Source of the DNA: an uncultured Alistipes sp.
GTDB taxonomy: Bacteria; Bacteroidota; Bacteroidia; Bacteroidales; Rikenellaceae
Length of the DNA stretch: 64,000 nucleotides
NCBI GenBank assembly: GCA_910583985.1
Contig: CAJTYA010000002.1
Coordinates: forward strand, 62,001-126,000
Reading direction: 5' to 3'
Within the stretch, counting starts at the first letter, position 1, and every line of letters begins with the position of its first letter. Made by a program: the position numbers and the translations under genes. Below the pieces are notes generated by a model. It was given only the letters and a program-made list of their open reading frames with translations, did not search any database and had not been told where the DNA came from. Of the stretch, positions 42,191 to 50,995 are shown piece by piece.

Positions 42191-43257
42191 ACGGACGGGG
42201 CATGGATACGGCTTCCGGGAGGCTCGTGGCGTGGTACGAGGCGCATCGTCGGGCGTTGCCGTGGCGCGAGACCCGCGACGCCTACCGGATATGGATTTCG
42301 GAAGTGATCCTGCAACAGACGCGCGTGGCGCAGGGACTGGACTATTACCTGCGCTTCACGGCCCGTTTCCCCGACGTGCGCGCGCTGGCCGCCGCCTCCG
42401 AAGACGAGGTGCTCAAGCTGTGGCAGGGCTTGGGCTATTACAGCCGGGCCCGCAGCCTGCACGCCGCCGCGCGCGAGGTCGTCGCCCGTTTCGGAGGCGT
42501 GTTTCCGGAACGTTATGAGGATGTGCGGTCGCTGCCCGGCATCGGCGAATATACCGCGTCGGCCGTCTGCTCCATCGCCTACGGTCAGCCCCGTGCCGTG
42601 GTGGACGGGAATGTCTACCGCGTGCTGTCGCGTCGGTTCGACCTCGATGTGCCCGTGGATAGCGCTCCGGGCCGCAAGTTGTTCGCGGAGCTGGCCGCGG
42701 AGCTGCTCGATACGGCGCGCCCCGGCCTCTACAATCAGGCCGTCATGGAGCTCGGAGCCTTGCAGTGCGTGCCCCGCTCGCCGGATTGCGCGGCCTGTCC
42801 GCTCTCGGACGGATGTCTGGCGTATGCGCGCGGCACGGTGGCCGAACGTCCCGTCAAGCGGCCGCGCAGGGAGTCCGTCCGTCGCTATTTCAACTATCTG
42901 CATATCCGTTGCGGCGGGCGGACGCTCATCGTCCGGCGCAGCAGGCGCGACATCTGGCGCGGGCTGTACGAGTTTCCGCTCGTCGAGACGGCTGGGGCCG
43001 TCGATTTCGCCGCGTTGCAGCGGACGGAGCGCTGGCGGGAGCTGTTCGGCGGTTTCTCCGGCTTTCGGCTCCTCGACCGCGTCGGGATGCCGCCCCACGT
43101 GTTGTCCCATCGGGTGATCCATGCCGTGTTTTACGTTCTGGAGGCCGACGGGCTGCCGGCCGGCGATCCCGGTCTGTTGGCGGTTTCGGAGGCGGAGCTC
43201 GACGACTATGCCGTCTCGCGTCTCACGCAGGCCTACCTCGAAGGGGCGGGCCGGTAG
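42187..43257 (+). CDS. mutY: A/G-specific adenine DNA glycosylase
   Basis: MutY removes A opposite 8-oxoG. The 356-aa product has catalytic Glu39 (ISEVILQQT), the HhH motif LPGIGEYTA (116-124), Asp140 (VVDGNVYRVLSRR), and the iron-sulfur cysteines C-x6-C-x2-C-x5-C at 194, 201, 204 and 210. A NUDIX-like C-terminal domain (about 230-350) recognises 8-oxoG. The start overlaps the ybaK stop by 4 bp; MDTASG (42202) is an alternative. It ends 7 bp from the convergent DUF2721 gene. Confidence 0.96.
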   Translation: MNGRGMDTASGRLVAWYEAHRRALPWRETRDAYRIWISEVILQQTRVAQGLDYYLRFTARFPDVRALAAASEDEVLKLWQGLGYYSRARSLHAAAREVVARFGGVFPERYEDVRSLPGIGEYTASAVCSIAYGQPRAVVDGNVYRVLSRRFDLDVPVDSAPGRKLFAELAAELLDTARPGLYNQAVMELGALQCVPRSPDCAACPLSDGCLAYARGTVAERPVKRPRRESVRRYFNYLHIRCGGRTLIVRRSRRDIWRGLYEFPLVETAGAVDFAALQRTERWRELFGGFSGFRLLDRVGMPPHVLSHRVIHAVFYVLEADGLPAGDPGLLAVSEAELDDYAVSRLTQAYLEGAGR

Positions 43258-43264
43258 GCGGACG

Positions 43265-43678
43265 TCATTTCCGTTCGTCCGATACGTGGTCCTCCGCGTT
43301 GTCGAGATGGATTTCGAGCGCCTTGACGGAAATCAACAGCTCGCGGATGGAAATCGCCAGCGAGATGCACAGCAGCGTCAGCGCGATGCCGAACGAATAG
43401 ACCGCCGCCCGCTGCAACCCGACGTATACCAGCAGCGTGCACAGTACGCACAGCAGCAGGCTGCTCACGCCGAAGAGCTGCATCGAACGGGCCATGTAGA
43501 GCCTTTTGCGGAGGTTGTCGATCTGCTGGCGGGCGAGGGGCGAGGGACGTTCCTCGTGCTCTTTTTTCAGGTTGCGGATCACTTGGGCATAGGCCAGAAA
43601 ACGGTTCGTGTAGGCCAGCATGATCAGCGAAATGGCCGAGAAGAGAATGGAGGGCGTGGTGAGTGTCAGTTCTTCCAT
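43265..43678 (-). CDS. DUF2721 membrane protein
   Basis: The 137-aa product has three TM segments: one at the N-terminus (SILFSAISLIMLAYTNRFLA) and two after a charged helix (LFGVSSLLLCVLCTLLVYVG and YSFGIALTLLCISLAISI). The RLYMARSMQLFG join and an SIRELLISVKALEIHL tail match the DUF2721 pattern. Function is unknown. It lies 88 bp after the MATE gene on the same strand and may share its transcript. Confidence 0.85.
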   Translation of the reverse strand: MEELTLTTPSILFSAISLIMLAYTNRFLAYAQVIRNLKKEHEERPSPLARQQIDNLRKRLYMARSMQLFGVSSLLLCVLCTLLVYVGLQRAAVYSFGIALTLLCISLAISIRELLISVKALEIHLDNAEDHVSDERK

Positions 43679-43766
43679 GATTCCGAATTTTTCGTAACGC
43701 TTCGCGGACGGCTCCGTACTCCGGCGGGCGGATGATCCGGAGCGGGCAAAAGGTCCGCGGCTCCGG

Positions 43767-45092
43767 TCAGATCGCCTTGTTCTTCCAGTTCGCCCTTGCC
43801 AGATAGATCGACACGAAAACGAGCAGAGCGACGGCGTAGACGTGCTCCGTCGTCCAGCAGACTGCCACGTCGGCTCTGTGCACGATGACGATGCCGACCA
43901 TGTAGACCGAGTAGACGCACAGGGCGGCGAACTCCAAGAACAGTGCCGAACGCGTGTTGCCCGCGCCCGATACGACGTTGAACAGCACGAGCGCCGGCAC
44001 GGTGAACACGTAGGAGGAGAGCATCACGCGCAGCGAGGCGGTCGAAGCGCCTATGAGCGACGGATCGTCCGTGTAGACGCGCAGAATCCATTCGGGGAAC
44101 AGCGCGAAGAGCAGCGCCGCCGGAGCGACGAGCAGGTAGCACATGCGGACGATCCGCGCGGCCGTGGGCCCGACCAGACGGGCCTCGCCCGCTCCGAGCA
44201 GATTGCCCGTCAGCGTGCTGGCCGTCGAGCCGAAGGCACTCACCGCCATGAAGACGATGCCCGACACGCTGCGCACGATGTTCGTGACGGCCAGCGGCCG
44301 CTCGCCCAGATGTTCGACGGCCACGAAGAACAGGAACCAGATCGCCACCGAGAGAAAAAGCTGAAGCATCGTCCACACCGATACGTCGAGCATGCGCCGG
44401 AGCATCCCGATGTCGAACCGGCTGCGGCAGAACAGCCCGTAGCGGCGGTGGTCGGTCCTCGTTCGCGTATAGATATAGAAAAAGGCCAGCGACACGAATT
44501 CCGAAGCCGAGGAGGCGATGGCCGCGCCGGCGATGCCCATCGCCGGCAGACCCAGTTTGCCGAAGATGAGCACGTAGTTGAGCGCCACGTTCGAGAGCAC
44601 CATCGCCACCGAATTGAGCGTCAGCGTCCGCGTGTTCGTCGTGCCGACGTAGAAGGCTCGGAACATGAAGGCCGTGAACGAGAAGAAAAATCCGAAGACG
44701 CGCCAGTTCGTGTAGCGGACGGCGGCTTGGCGCACGGGTTCCGACTCGACGATGGAGCCGAGCACGACGGGAGCGAAAATCCGCGAGAGCACGAACATCG
44801 CCGCTGCCAGCGCCAGCAGAAAGGCGACTCCCTGACGGAACAGGGGGCCGATCTCGGCGTACGCCCGTTCGCCGTTGCGGCGGGCGATGAGGATCTGGGC
44901 GCCGATGCTGAATCCGAAGCCGAGCATGAAGACGGCCAGATAGAGCACGCCGCCCAGTGCCGACGCGCCGAGCTCGACTTCGCCCACCCGGCCCAGAAAA
45001 GCCGTGTCGGTGATCCCGATGAGGTTTTCCATCAGCAGGCTGACGAGAATCGGGCTGGCAATCGCCCATATTTGTCTGTGTGTCGGTTGCAT
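43767..45092 (-). CDS. MATE-family efflux transporter
   Basis: The 441-aa inner-membrane protein has twelve TM helices in two six-helix halves. The NorM/MATE first helix reads WAIASPILVSLLMENLIGITDTAFLGRVG, and the mirrored half includes VSVWTMLQLFLSVAIWFLFFVAVEHLG and GNLLGAGEARLVGP. It likely exports cationic compounds with Na+ or H+. The start at 45092 (MQPTHRQIW) is chosen because the first helix follows directly; the open frame upstream overlaps the divergent promoter region. Confidence 0.92.
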   Translation of the reverse strand: MQPTHRQIWAIASPILVSLLMENLIGITDTAFLGRVGEVELGASALGGVLYLAVFMLGFGFSIGAQILIARRNGERAYAEIGPLFRQGVAFLLALAAAMFVLSRIFAPVVLGSIVESEPVRQAAVRYTNWRVFGFFFSFTAFMFRAFYVGTTNTRTLTLNSVAMVLSNVALNYVLIFGKLGLPAMGIAGAAIASSASEFVSLAFFYIYTRTRTDHRRYGLFCRSRFDIGMLRRMLDVSVWTMLQLFLSVAIWFLFFVAVEHLGERPLAVTNIVRSVSGIVFMAVSAFGSTASTLTGNLLGAGEARLVGPTAARIVRMCYLLVAPAALLFALFPEWILRVYTDDPSLIGASTASLRVMLSSYVFTVPALVLFNVVSGAGNTRSALFLEFAALCVYSVYMVGIVIVHRADVAVCWTTEHVYAVALLVFVSIYLARANWKNKAI

Positions 45093-45166
45093 AAGTCGTT
45101 GAAATATAATAAGTCGACCCTCCGGTCCGTCTCTTTGCGGGAGCGGTCCCCGCTTCCGGCGGGCCG

Positions 45167-45174
45167 CAAAGATA
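45167..45174 (-). promoter_or_regulatory. -7 element for the MATE gene
   Basis: The minus strand reads TATCTTTG (45174-45167), a full match, 75 bp before the MATE start. No clear -33 is seen. Confidence 0.5.
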
Positions 45175-45349
45175 GTTCTTTTTCTCCGATCGGTGCTCCT
45201 TCGGGGCGGATTCCTTCGGGCGGCGAGGCGGGTTTTCGGCTTATTCCGGTCTTTTCCGATCGCTTTCCGGAGGTTCGCGGGATAGGTGGCGAACGGTTGT
45301 TCGTCGCCGCCGGAAAAAAGGTTCGTTTTTCCGCTCCGGCGGGCTCGCG

Positions 45350-45381
45350 ATTGGTTTTCCTGCTGCAAACCGGTATCTTTG
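45350..45381 (+). promoter_or_regulatory. Promoter for the AlkA-like glycosylase
   Basis: ATTG (45350-45353), 20 bp, TATCTTTG (45374-45381), 26 bp before the ATG at 45407. The remaining 45175-45349 part of the divergent gap shows nothing further. Confidence 0.65.
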
Positions 45382-45406
45382 CACCGATGAAAATACGCTG
45401 CCTGCG

Positions 45407-46078
45407 ATGAACGTTTTTCCTTATGGCGAGACCGAGACCCGTTACCTGAGCCGGCGCGATCCTCGTCTGGGACGGGTGATCGAAGCCATCGGCCCCGTCG
45501 AGCGGACTGTGTGGCCCGACCTGTTCGGGGCGCTGTGCCGGAGCATCATCGGCCAGCAGATTTCGAACCGGGCCGCGGCGACGGTCCGGGAGCGTTTCGG
45601 TGCTTTGCTGGGCGAGCCGACGCCGCAGCGCGTATTAGAGACCGATCCGTCCGCGTTGCGCGCCTGCGGCATGTCGCTGCGCAAGGTCGGATATATCCGG
45701 TCCGCTGCCGCTGCCGTGCTGGACGGCACGCTCGATGTCGCTGCGCTCGGAGAGCTGCCCGATGCGGAGGTCGTGCGGCAGTTGACCGCGCTGCCCGGCG
45801 TGGGGGTCTGGACGGCCGAGATGCTGATGATCTTCTCGCTGCGGCGTCCGGACGTGCTCAGCTACGACGATCTGATCGTCCGCCGGAGCCTGATGCGGCT
45901 GCACGGGCTCGCCGAACTCGACCGGACGCGTTTCGCCGCATTCCGGGAGCGGTATTCGCCTTTCGGGTCGGTCGCGTCGCTCTACCTGTGGGAGATGGCG
46001 GCCGAGCCGTGGCGGGACCTCGTTCGCTGCGGGCCGGACGGCGTCGAGGTCGTCGGGACACAGAAAGAGGAACGATGA
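45407..46078 (+). CDS. DNA-3-methyladenine glycosylase, AlkA-like (HhH-GPD)
   Basis: The 223-aa product is one HhH-GPD domain: SIIGQQISNRAAATV (helix typical of AlkA), HhH motif LPGVGVWTA (129-137), and the catalytic Asp in DVLSYDDLIVRR (Asp155). It lacks the N-terminal TBP-like domain of E. coli AlkA and is of the short type found in many bacteria. It removes alkylated purines. Together with the O6-methylguanine methyltransferase 4 kb downstream it suggests alkylation-damage repair. Confidence 0.9.
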   Translation: MNVFPYGETETRYLSRRDPRLGRVIEAIGPVERTVWPDLFGALCRSIIGQQISNRAAATVRERFGALLGEPTPQRVLETDPSALRACGMSLRKVGYIRSAAAAVLDGTLDVAALGELPDAEVVRQLTALPGVGVWTAEMLMIFSLRRPDVLSYDDLIVRRSLMRLHGLAELDRTRFAAFRERYSPFGSVASLYLWEMAAEPWRDLVRCGPDGVEVVGTQKEER

Positions 46079-46103
46079 TCGAATGTCGAAAAATATGGAA
46101 ACG

Positions 46104-46673
46104 ATGAAAAAACTCTTCGCCGCCATGCTGCTCTGCCTGTGGACGGCAGCTTGCGGAAACCGTGCGGAACGGCCCGCGGAACGTTCGGCCGAGGACACGC
46201 TCGAAGCCGATGCTTCGATTCAGTTGGCGGCCAACGAACGATACCTGCGTCTGCAACAGGCCCTCGGCGGAGAGGGCGCGCCTGCGGCGGAACGTTATCC
46301 GGCGTGCTACGGCGGTTCGTTCGTCGGCCGCGACGGCCGGCTGACGGTCCGCATCGTCGGCGATACGGCCGAGGGACGGGCTCGGATCGCGGCGCTCGTG
46401 GGCGACAGCGATTTCGACGTGCTGCCCTGCCGGTTCTCCTACCGGGAGCTCGCCGCGGCGATGGACAGCCTCGACCGTTTCATGCTCGAAGCACCGAAAG
46501 ACGATTCGGTGCGCCGCAATGTGGTCTCCCTCACGATGATGCCCTGCGGCGAGAACCATATCGCCGTGGGTCTGCTCGATGACAGCGAGGCGCAAATCGA
46601 GGCGTTCCGCCGCCGGGCGATGGATTCGCCGATGCTCGTGTTCGAGCGGGCCGAACCCGTCGTCGACTTCTGA
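46104..46673 (+). CDS. Small lipoprotein of unknown function
   Basis: The 189-aa product has a lipoprotein signal (lipobox WTAAC, Cys17) with the start at 46104; 46095 and 46083 are in-frame alternatives. The mature part has a strand pattern (YPACYGGSFVGRDGRLTVRIVGD) that faintly recalls the propeptide domains of alpha-lytic-type serine proteases, then helices and a final strand (ENHIAVGLLDDSEAQIEAFR). I do not recognise the family. It lies 25 bp after the AlkA-like gene, so co-transcription is likely. Confidence 0.7.
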   Translation: MKKLFAAMLLCLWTAACGNRAERPAERSAEDTLEADASIQLAANERYLRLQQALGGEGAPAAERYPACYGGSFVGRDGRLTVRIVGDTAEGRARIAALVGDSDFDVLPCRFSYRELAAAMDSLDRFMLEAPKDDSVRRNVVSLTMMPCGENHIAVGLLDDSEAQIEAFRRRAMDSPMLVFERAEPVVDF

Positions 46674-47547
46674 TGGCGCCGCTGGGGGCGCAGACTGAGT
46701 CCTTTGAAAATAGAGGAGAGTCGGAGCAGGGATAAATCGTATATTAGGTAGTTTCTTATGGTGTCGCACCGAAGGCGGGGCAGCCGTCGTGTCGCTTGAC
46801 GAGGCATCGTTCGGAAAGAGTCGCGTTACGGAAGGTTATCGCGGCTTTTCCCGAATGTCGTTTTTATCGTTTCGGCTTTTCGCTTCTTGTGCGTTGTTTT
46901 CGACAACGAATAATTCCGGTTGCAGTGTTTGTCTCCGACGATTCGAAGCGATGACAGAAAACGTTTTCGAAACTCTGTTCCGCAAAGGAAACACGGTTTG
47001 GCTGCGGACCTTCGGCGAATGCCTCGCCTCGTTCGGAAAGCGTGCGGGCAAGGACCGCACGGCCGGATCGTTCATGAATCGCGTCCGGTCCCGTCGGTTC
47101 CAGCCGATTTCCCGTGCCGCGAGAATCGGGCAGGGGGGACCGGCTTTCCGGAGAATCGGGCCGTAGGTCGGCGGATCGGTCGGAAAGTCGATGCCCGACC
47201 GCGGCACGGTGCCGGTCCGCTCCTGCGACGGCTGTCCCGGAGAGACTTGCGGTACGGTCGCCTGCGTCCTCGACGGGGGAACGACGGTCATCGATCTGAG
47301 CCGCCGGCGGAACACTGTCCGATGACCTCTGTGCGGTCCCGATGAGGGGCGGAGTGCGGCGGTTCCGAAAACCGACGCTTGCCGGCCGGCGTCCTTCGTG
47401 CGGGGCTGTCGTTTCGCGACATTCGGGCCGAGAAAGGAAGCATGCCTGCCGGGCGGATCTCGCCGACGTGCCGCAGGTATGTCGGCGGCGGAAAAAGAAT
47501 CTTCGATGCGCACCGTTTTCCGACGCAGCCGGCGGTGTCGCGCCGCT
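46674..47547. other. Gene-free tract (0.87 kb)
   Basis: No supported gene. It includes a locally AT-rich patch (46690-46770) and the second copy of a 20-bp repeat (46802-46821). No terminator is evident for the convergent dinB gene. Confidence 0.5.
46802..46821 (+). repeat. 20-bp exact direct repeat, copy 2
   Basis: Identical to 12902-12921 over 20 bp and in the same orientation. Both copies lie in gene-free tracts about 34 kb apart. Confidence 0.7.
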
Positions 47548-48630
47548 TCAAAAGTCGAGTTCGAGCTGCCGGTATACTTCGTGCGGTTCGGCGGGGTTGT
47601 CCGCGGCGGGTGTCGAGAGCGACAGGCCCAGCAGCCGCACCGGATGGCCTGCGGCGCCCGATTCGCGGAGCAGCGTTTCGCCGAGCGGGAAAATGTCGGA
47701 GGAGGCGCCCAGCTCGTCCTTCAGGCTGCGGCTCCGGGTCTGCTGCCGGAAGTTCGCGTATTTGATTTTCAGCGTCAGCGTGTGGCCCCGGAATCCGGTC
47801 CTGTCGAGCCTCCGGTTCAGCCGGGCGGAGAGGCCGTAGAGCGCTTCGGTCATCTCTTCGAGCGTCGTCAGGTCGCGGGCGAACGTCTCTTCGCAGCCTA
47901 CCGACTTGCGGATGCGCGACGGCTCCACGGGGCGGCGGTCGATGCCCCGCGCGAACTCGTAGTAATGCAGGCCCGCCTTGCCGAAACGCTCCGTCAGAAA
48001 ATCCTGCGAACAGGCCCGCAGGTCGGCTCCGGTATGGATGCCCAGTTCGTGCATCCGGCGTCCCGTCACGCGGCCCACGCCCCAGAAGGCCTCGATGGGC
48101 AGCCGGGCGATGAAGGCCTCCGCGCGGTCGGGATGGATCGTACACAGCCCGTCGGGCTTGCGGTAGTCGGAGGCGACCTTCGCCAGAAATTTGTTGTAGG
48201 AAACGCCGGCCGAGGCCACTAAAGAGACCTCCTCGCGGATTCTCCGCTTGATCGCCCGCGCCACGTCCACGCCCAGTGCGATGCCCGCCTTGTTCCGCGT
48301 GACGTCCAAGAAGGCCTCGTCGTAGGCGATGGGTTCGACTAAATCGGTAAATTCGTGGAAAATGCGGTGTATCCGGGCCGACACCTCTTTGTAGATCTCC
48401 ATGCGGCCGGGGATGAAGATCAGCTCAGGGCACAGTTGCCGGGCCCGGAGCGACGGCATGGCCGAACGGATGCCGTATCGCCGCGCCTCGTAGCTGGCCG
48501 CCGCGATCACGCCCCGTCCTTCGGGTCGTCCCACCACGACGGGCTTGCCGCGGTACTGCGGGTTGTCGCGTTGTTCGACCGAGGCGTAGAAGGCGTCCAT
48601 GTCGATATGTATGATCTTGCGTTCGTCCAT
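47548..48630 (-). CDS. dinB: DNA polymerase IV (Y-family translesion polymerase)
   Basis: The 360-aa product has the Y-family palm motifs DMDAFYASVE (10-19) and AYDEAFLDVT (metal-binding Asp/Glu near 105), the SYEARRYGIRSAMP segment, an HhH thumb (FWGVGRVTGRRMHELGI) and the little-finger domain (LTLKIKYANFRQQTRSRSL). The C-terminus has no clear beta-clamp-binding QxxLxLF motif beyond QLELDF, which can serve. The start at 48630 (MDERKIIHIDMD) is the family N-terminus. Confidence 0.96.
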   Translation of the reverse strand: MDERKIIHIDMDAFYASVEQRDNPQYRGKPVVVGRPEGRGVIAAASYEARRYGIRSAMPSLRARQLCPELIFIPGRMEIYKEVSARIHRIFHEFTDLVEPIAYDEAFLDVTRNKAGIALGVDVARAIKRRIREEVSLVASAGVSYNKFLAKVASDYRKPDGLCTIHPDRAEAFIARLPIEAFWGVGRVTGRRMHELGIHTGADLRACSQDFLTERFGKAGLHYYEFARGIDRRPVEPSRIRKSVGCEETFARDLTTLEEMTEALYGLSARLNRRLDRTGFRGHTLTLKIKYANFRQQTRSRSLKDELGASSDIFPLGETLLRESGAAGHPVRLLGLSLSTPAADNPAEPHEVYRQLELDF

Positions 48631-48974
48631 CGGGTGATTGTTGCGATCGTCGGGTTCCGTCGGGGCGATTCCCCGGACGTTTCCCTTTCGAATTCCGTGC
48701 CTCTCTTCGTTTCTGCGCTGCGGGAGAGGCTTTCGGAGGAGGGAGAGGCCGGTTTCCGGAGGTCCCCCGGCGACGTTTTGCCGATCCGAGGGGGCGGCAA
48801 AACGTGTTTCGGGCTGGAAGACATCCCCCGGATCGTTTCTGCGGTGTCGGACCGGACGCAAACCGGGCGTCGCGATAAGCATCTGTCGTCCGTCCTGCCG
48901 CCGGGGTCCGGTTTGTTCGGAGCGGATTTTCCTCGTGCCACGCCGGCGGTCCTGCCTCGTCCGGCCGTTCCGGA
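48631..48974. other. Gene-free gap between dinB and the exonuclease gene
   Basis: About 340 bp of GC-rich sequence. No -7 consensus for dinB is seen on the minus strand, nor an obvious LexA-type box. No gene. Confidence 0.4.
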
Positions 48975-49745
48975 TCAAGGCGCCTCGTCGAGTTCCAGCG
49001 CGACGGGACAGTGGTCCGAATGACGGACGTCCGGCAGGATGTCCGCGCCGTGCAAACGGTCCCGGAGCGCTTCGGAGGCCATGATGTAGTCGATGCGCCA
49101 GCCTTTGTTGCGGGCGCGGGCGTTGGCTCGGAAACTCCACCACGTGTATCGGTCCGGTTCGCCGTGGAAGTGCCGGAACGTGTCGATGAAACCGCCGTCG
49201 ATGAACGTCCCGATCCACTCCCGCTCTTCGGGCAGGAAACCGCTGCTCGCGGCGTTGCGTATCGGGTCGTGGATGTCGATGGGGCGGTGGCAGATGTTGT
49301 AGTCGCCGCAGAGAACCAGCTTGGGCCGCGTGCGGAGCAGTTCGCGGGCATAGCGGCCGAAGTCATCGAGCCATTGCATCTTGAACGCCTGCCGCTCGTC
49401 GCCCGACGTGCCCGACGGGTGATAGACGCTCGCGACGGACACCTCTCCGAAGTCCGCCCGGATGAAGCGTCCCTCGGCGTCGTATCGTTCGATGCCCATG
49501 CCCCGGACCACACGGTCGGGCCGACGGCGGGTGAGGATCGCTACGCCGCTGTAACCTTTCTTGACGGCGCTGTGGCAGTGGCATTCGTAGCCGAGGTTTT
49601 CGAACACGTCCTGCGGAATCTGGTCGGGCTGCGCCTTGATCTCCTGAAGACAAAGCACGTCGGGGGCTTCCGCGGCGATCCATTCGCCGAGGCCTTTCGA
49701 CAGGGCGCTGCGCAGGCCGTTTACGTTGTAAGAGATGATTTTCAT
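48975..49745 (-). CDS. xth: Exodeoxyribonuclease III / AP endonuclease
   Basis: The 256-aa product has the exonuclease III (Xth) motifs in order: ISYNVNGLRSA, VLCLQEIKAQ (metal-binding Glu), GYSGVAILTRR, LCGDYNICH (Asp/Asn pair), WRIDYIMAS and HSDHCPVALELD with the catalytic His. It cleaves at abasic sites left by glycosylases, so it fits the neighbouring AlkA-like, MutY and DinB functions. It starts at 49745 (MKIISYNVNG), which is the family start. Confidence 0.96.
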   Translation of the reverse strand: MKIISYNVNGLRSALSKGLGEWIAAEAPDVLCLQEIKAQPDQIPQDVFENLGYECHCHSAVKKGYSGVAILTRRRPDRVVRGMGIERYDAEGRFIRADFGEVSVASVYHPSGTSGDERQAFKMQWLDDFGRYARELLRTRPKLVLCGDYNICHRPIDIHDPIRNAASSGFLPEEREWIGTFIDGGFIDTFRHFHGEPDRYTWWSFRANARARNKGWRIDYIMASEALRDRLHGADILPDVRHSDHCPVALELDEAP

Positions 49746-49885
49746 GCGATTGGGTTTCGGTATTTTTGTCGGTCGGGCAAAGGGCCTGCGGCTTTTCGCC
49801 GTGATCATGCCGACGGTCGTTTTTCTTCGGGCTTCCGTGTCGGGTCCTCGCCTGAGCGGCGGCCGGCGGCGGTCGGATCGGAAAG

Positions 49886-50764
49886 TTACGGTTCCCGAAT
49901 GCCGGGGCAAGGAACGGGATCGTTCGGCCTTTCTGCCCGCCGGACCGCCTCCCATCCGATCATCGCCGTTTTCCGGTCGGCCCCCCAGTGGTATTCGCCT
50001 GTCTCTCCGGACGAGCGGACTACCCGATGGCAGGGAACGAGATACGAGACGGGATTGGCGCCCACGGCCGTTCCCACGGCCCGCGAGGCTCCGGGGCATC
50101 CGATTTTACGGGCGAGCTCGCCGTAGGTCGTGAGCGCTCCCGGAGGAATGTGCAGCAGTGCGTGCCACACTTTCAGCCGGAACGGCGTGCCGGCGAGGTG
50201 CAGCTTCACCGGTTGCCCGTCGTGCGGACCGTCCGAAAAGGCGGCGAGCGCATCGCGTTGGAACGGGTCTTCTCCGTGAAGACAGGCAGCTGCCGGAAAC
50301 AGCGTTCGCAGTTCGCCCAGCGTCTTTTGACGGTCGTCCGAGAAAGCCATGTAGCACAGTCCCTTGCGGGTCGATGCCGTCAGTACCTCGCCGAACGGGC
50401 TTTCGGCGAAGGCATAGCGAATGGAGAGATTCCTCCCTCCGTCGCGGCATTCGTCGGAGGACATGGCTTCGATGCGGACTGCCGGTCCGGACTGCCGCTC
50501 GCTTTCGGTCGTTTCCGGTGTCCGGCAGCCGTCGGAGAGGAGCCGTGTCCGGAGCACCTCTGCGATGTATGCCTTGTCTACGAACGGCATGAACCGTTGC
50601 ACATCGGCGCCAGCCCATCGGACGAACGTTTCGCGCAGGGCGTCGCGGGACATGCCGGTGCGGACCGCCGCCTCGTCCCATGCGGAAGGGTTCGTGCGGC
50701 GGTCTTTCAGCAAGGCGATGACTCCGGCGATGAGACGGAAGTCGGCCGCGGAGAGGTTCGTCAT
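49886..50764 (-). CDS. Ada/Ogt-like methylated-DNA-protein-cysteine methyltransferase
   Basis: The 292-aa product has a C-terminal Ogt/MGMT domain with the active-site motif PCHRVV, preceded by the winged-helix ALTTYGELARKIGCPGASRAVGTAVGANP and followed by EYHWGADRKTAMIGWE. Before it is a ribonuclease-like N-domain (SIRYAFAESPFGEVLTAST). The first ~95 residues look like a degenerate HTH of the AraC/Ada kind (AAVRTGMSRDALRETFVRWAG). It repairs O6-alkylguanine by suicide transfer; the N-terminal part may give it regulatory DNA binding. Confidence 0.9.
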   Translation of the reverse strand: MTNLSAADFRLIAGVIALLKDRRTNPSAWDEAAVRTGMSRDALRETFVRWAGADVQRFMPFVDKAYIAEVLRTRLLSDGCRTPETTESERQSGPAVRIEAMSSDECRDGGRNLSIRYAFAESPFGEVLTASTRKGLCYMAFSDDRQKTLGELRTLFPAAACLHGEDPFQRDALAAFSDGPHDGQPVKLHLAGTPFRLKVWHALLHIPPGALTTYGELARKIGCPGASRAVGTAVGANPVSYLVPCHRVVRSSGETGEYHWGADRKTAMIGWEAVRRAERPNDPVPCPGIREP

Positions 50765-50995
50765 GGTCGTGTTCGTGAAATCGTTATGGAGATGCCGCTG
50801 TTGCGATGCGTTTTCCCGCCGACGGAAACATGGCCGTCCGATGTCGGGGCGGACCGAACGGAACCGCCCTGCGGCGGAAAGGTCGGTCGCGAAGCGGATA
50901 CATGCGGTTCGATCCGGTGGTTTTCCTGTCGGACAGGCGTTCCGGGGCCGCCCGCCGTGGACGGGCCTCGGTCGGCGGGCATCTGCCTGCTGTCG

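Noticed and set aside
49761..49768. TATTTTTG on the + strand just upstream of the exonuclease III gene
   Set aside because: It is a perfect -7 match but points away from xth into the antisense strand of the methyltransferase, has no good -33 and serves no + strand gene.
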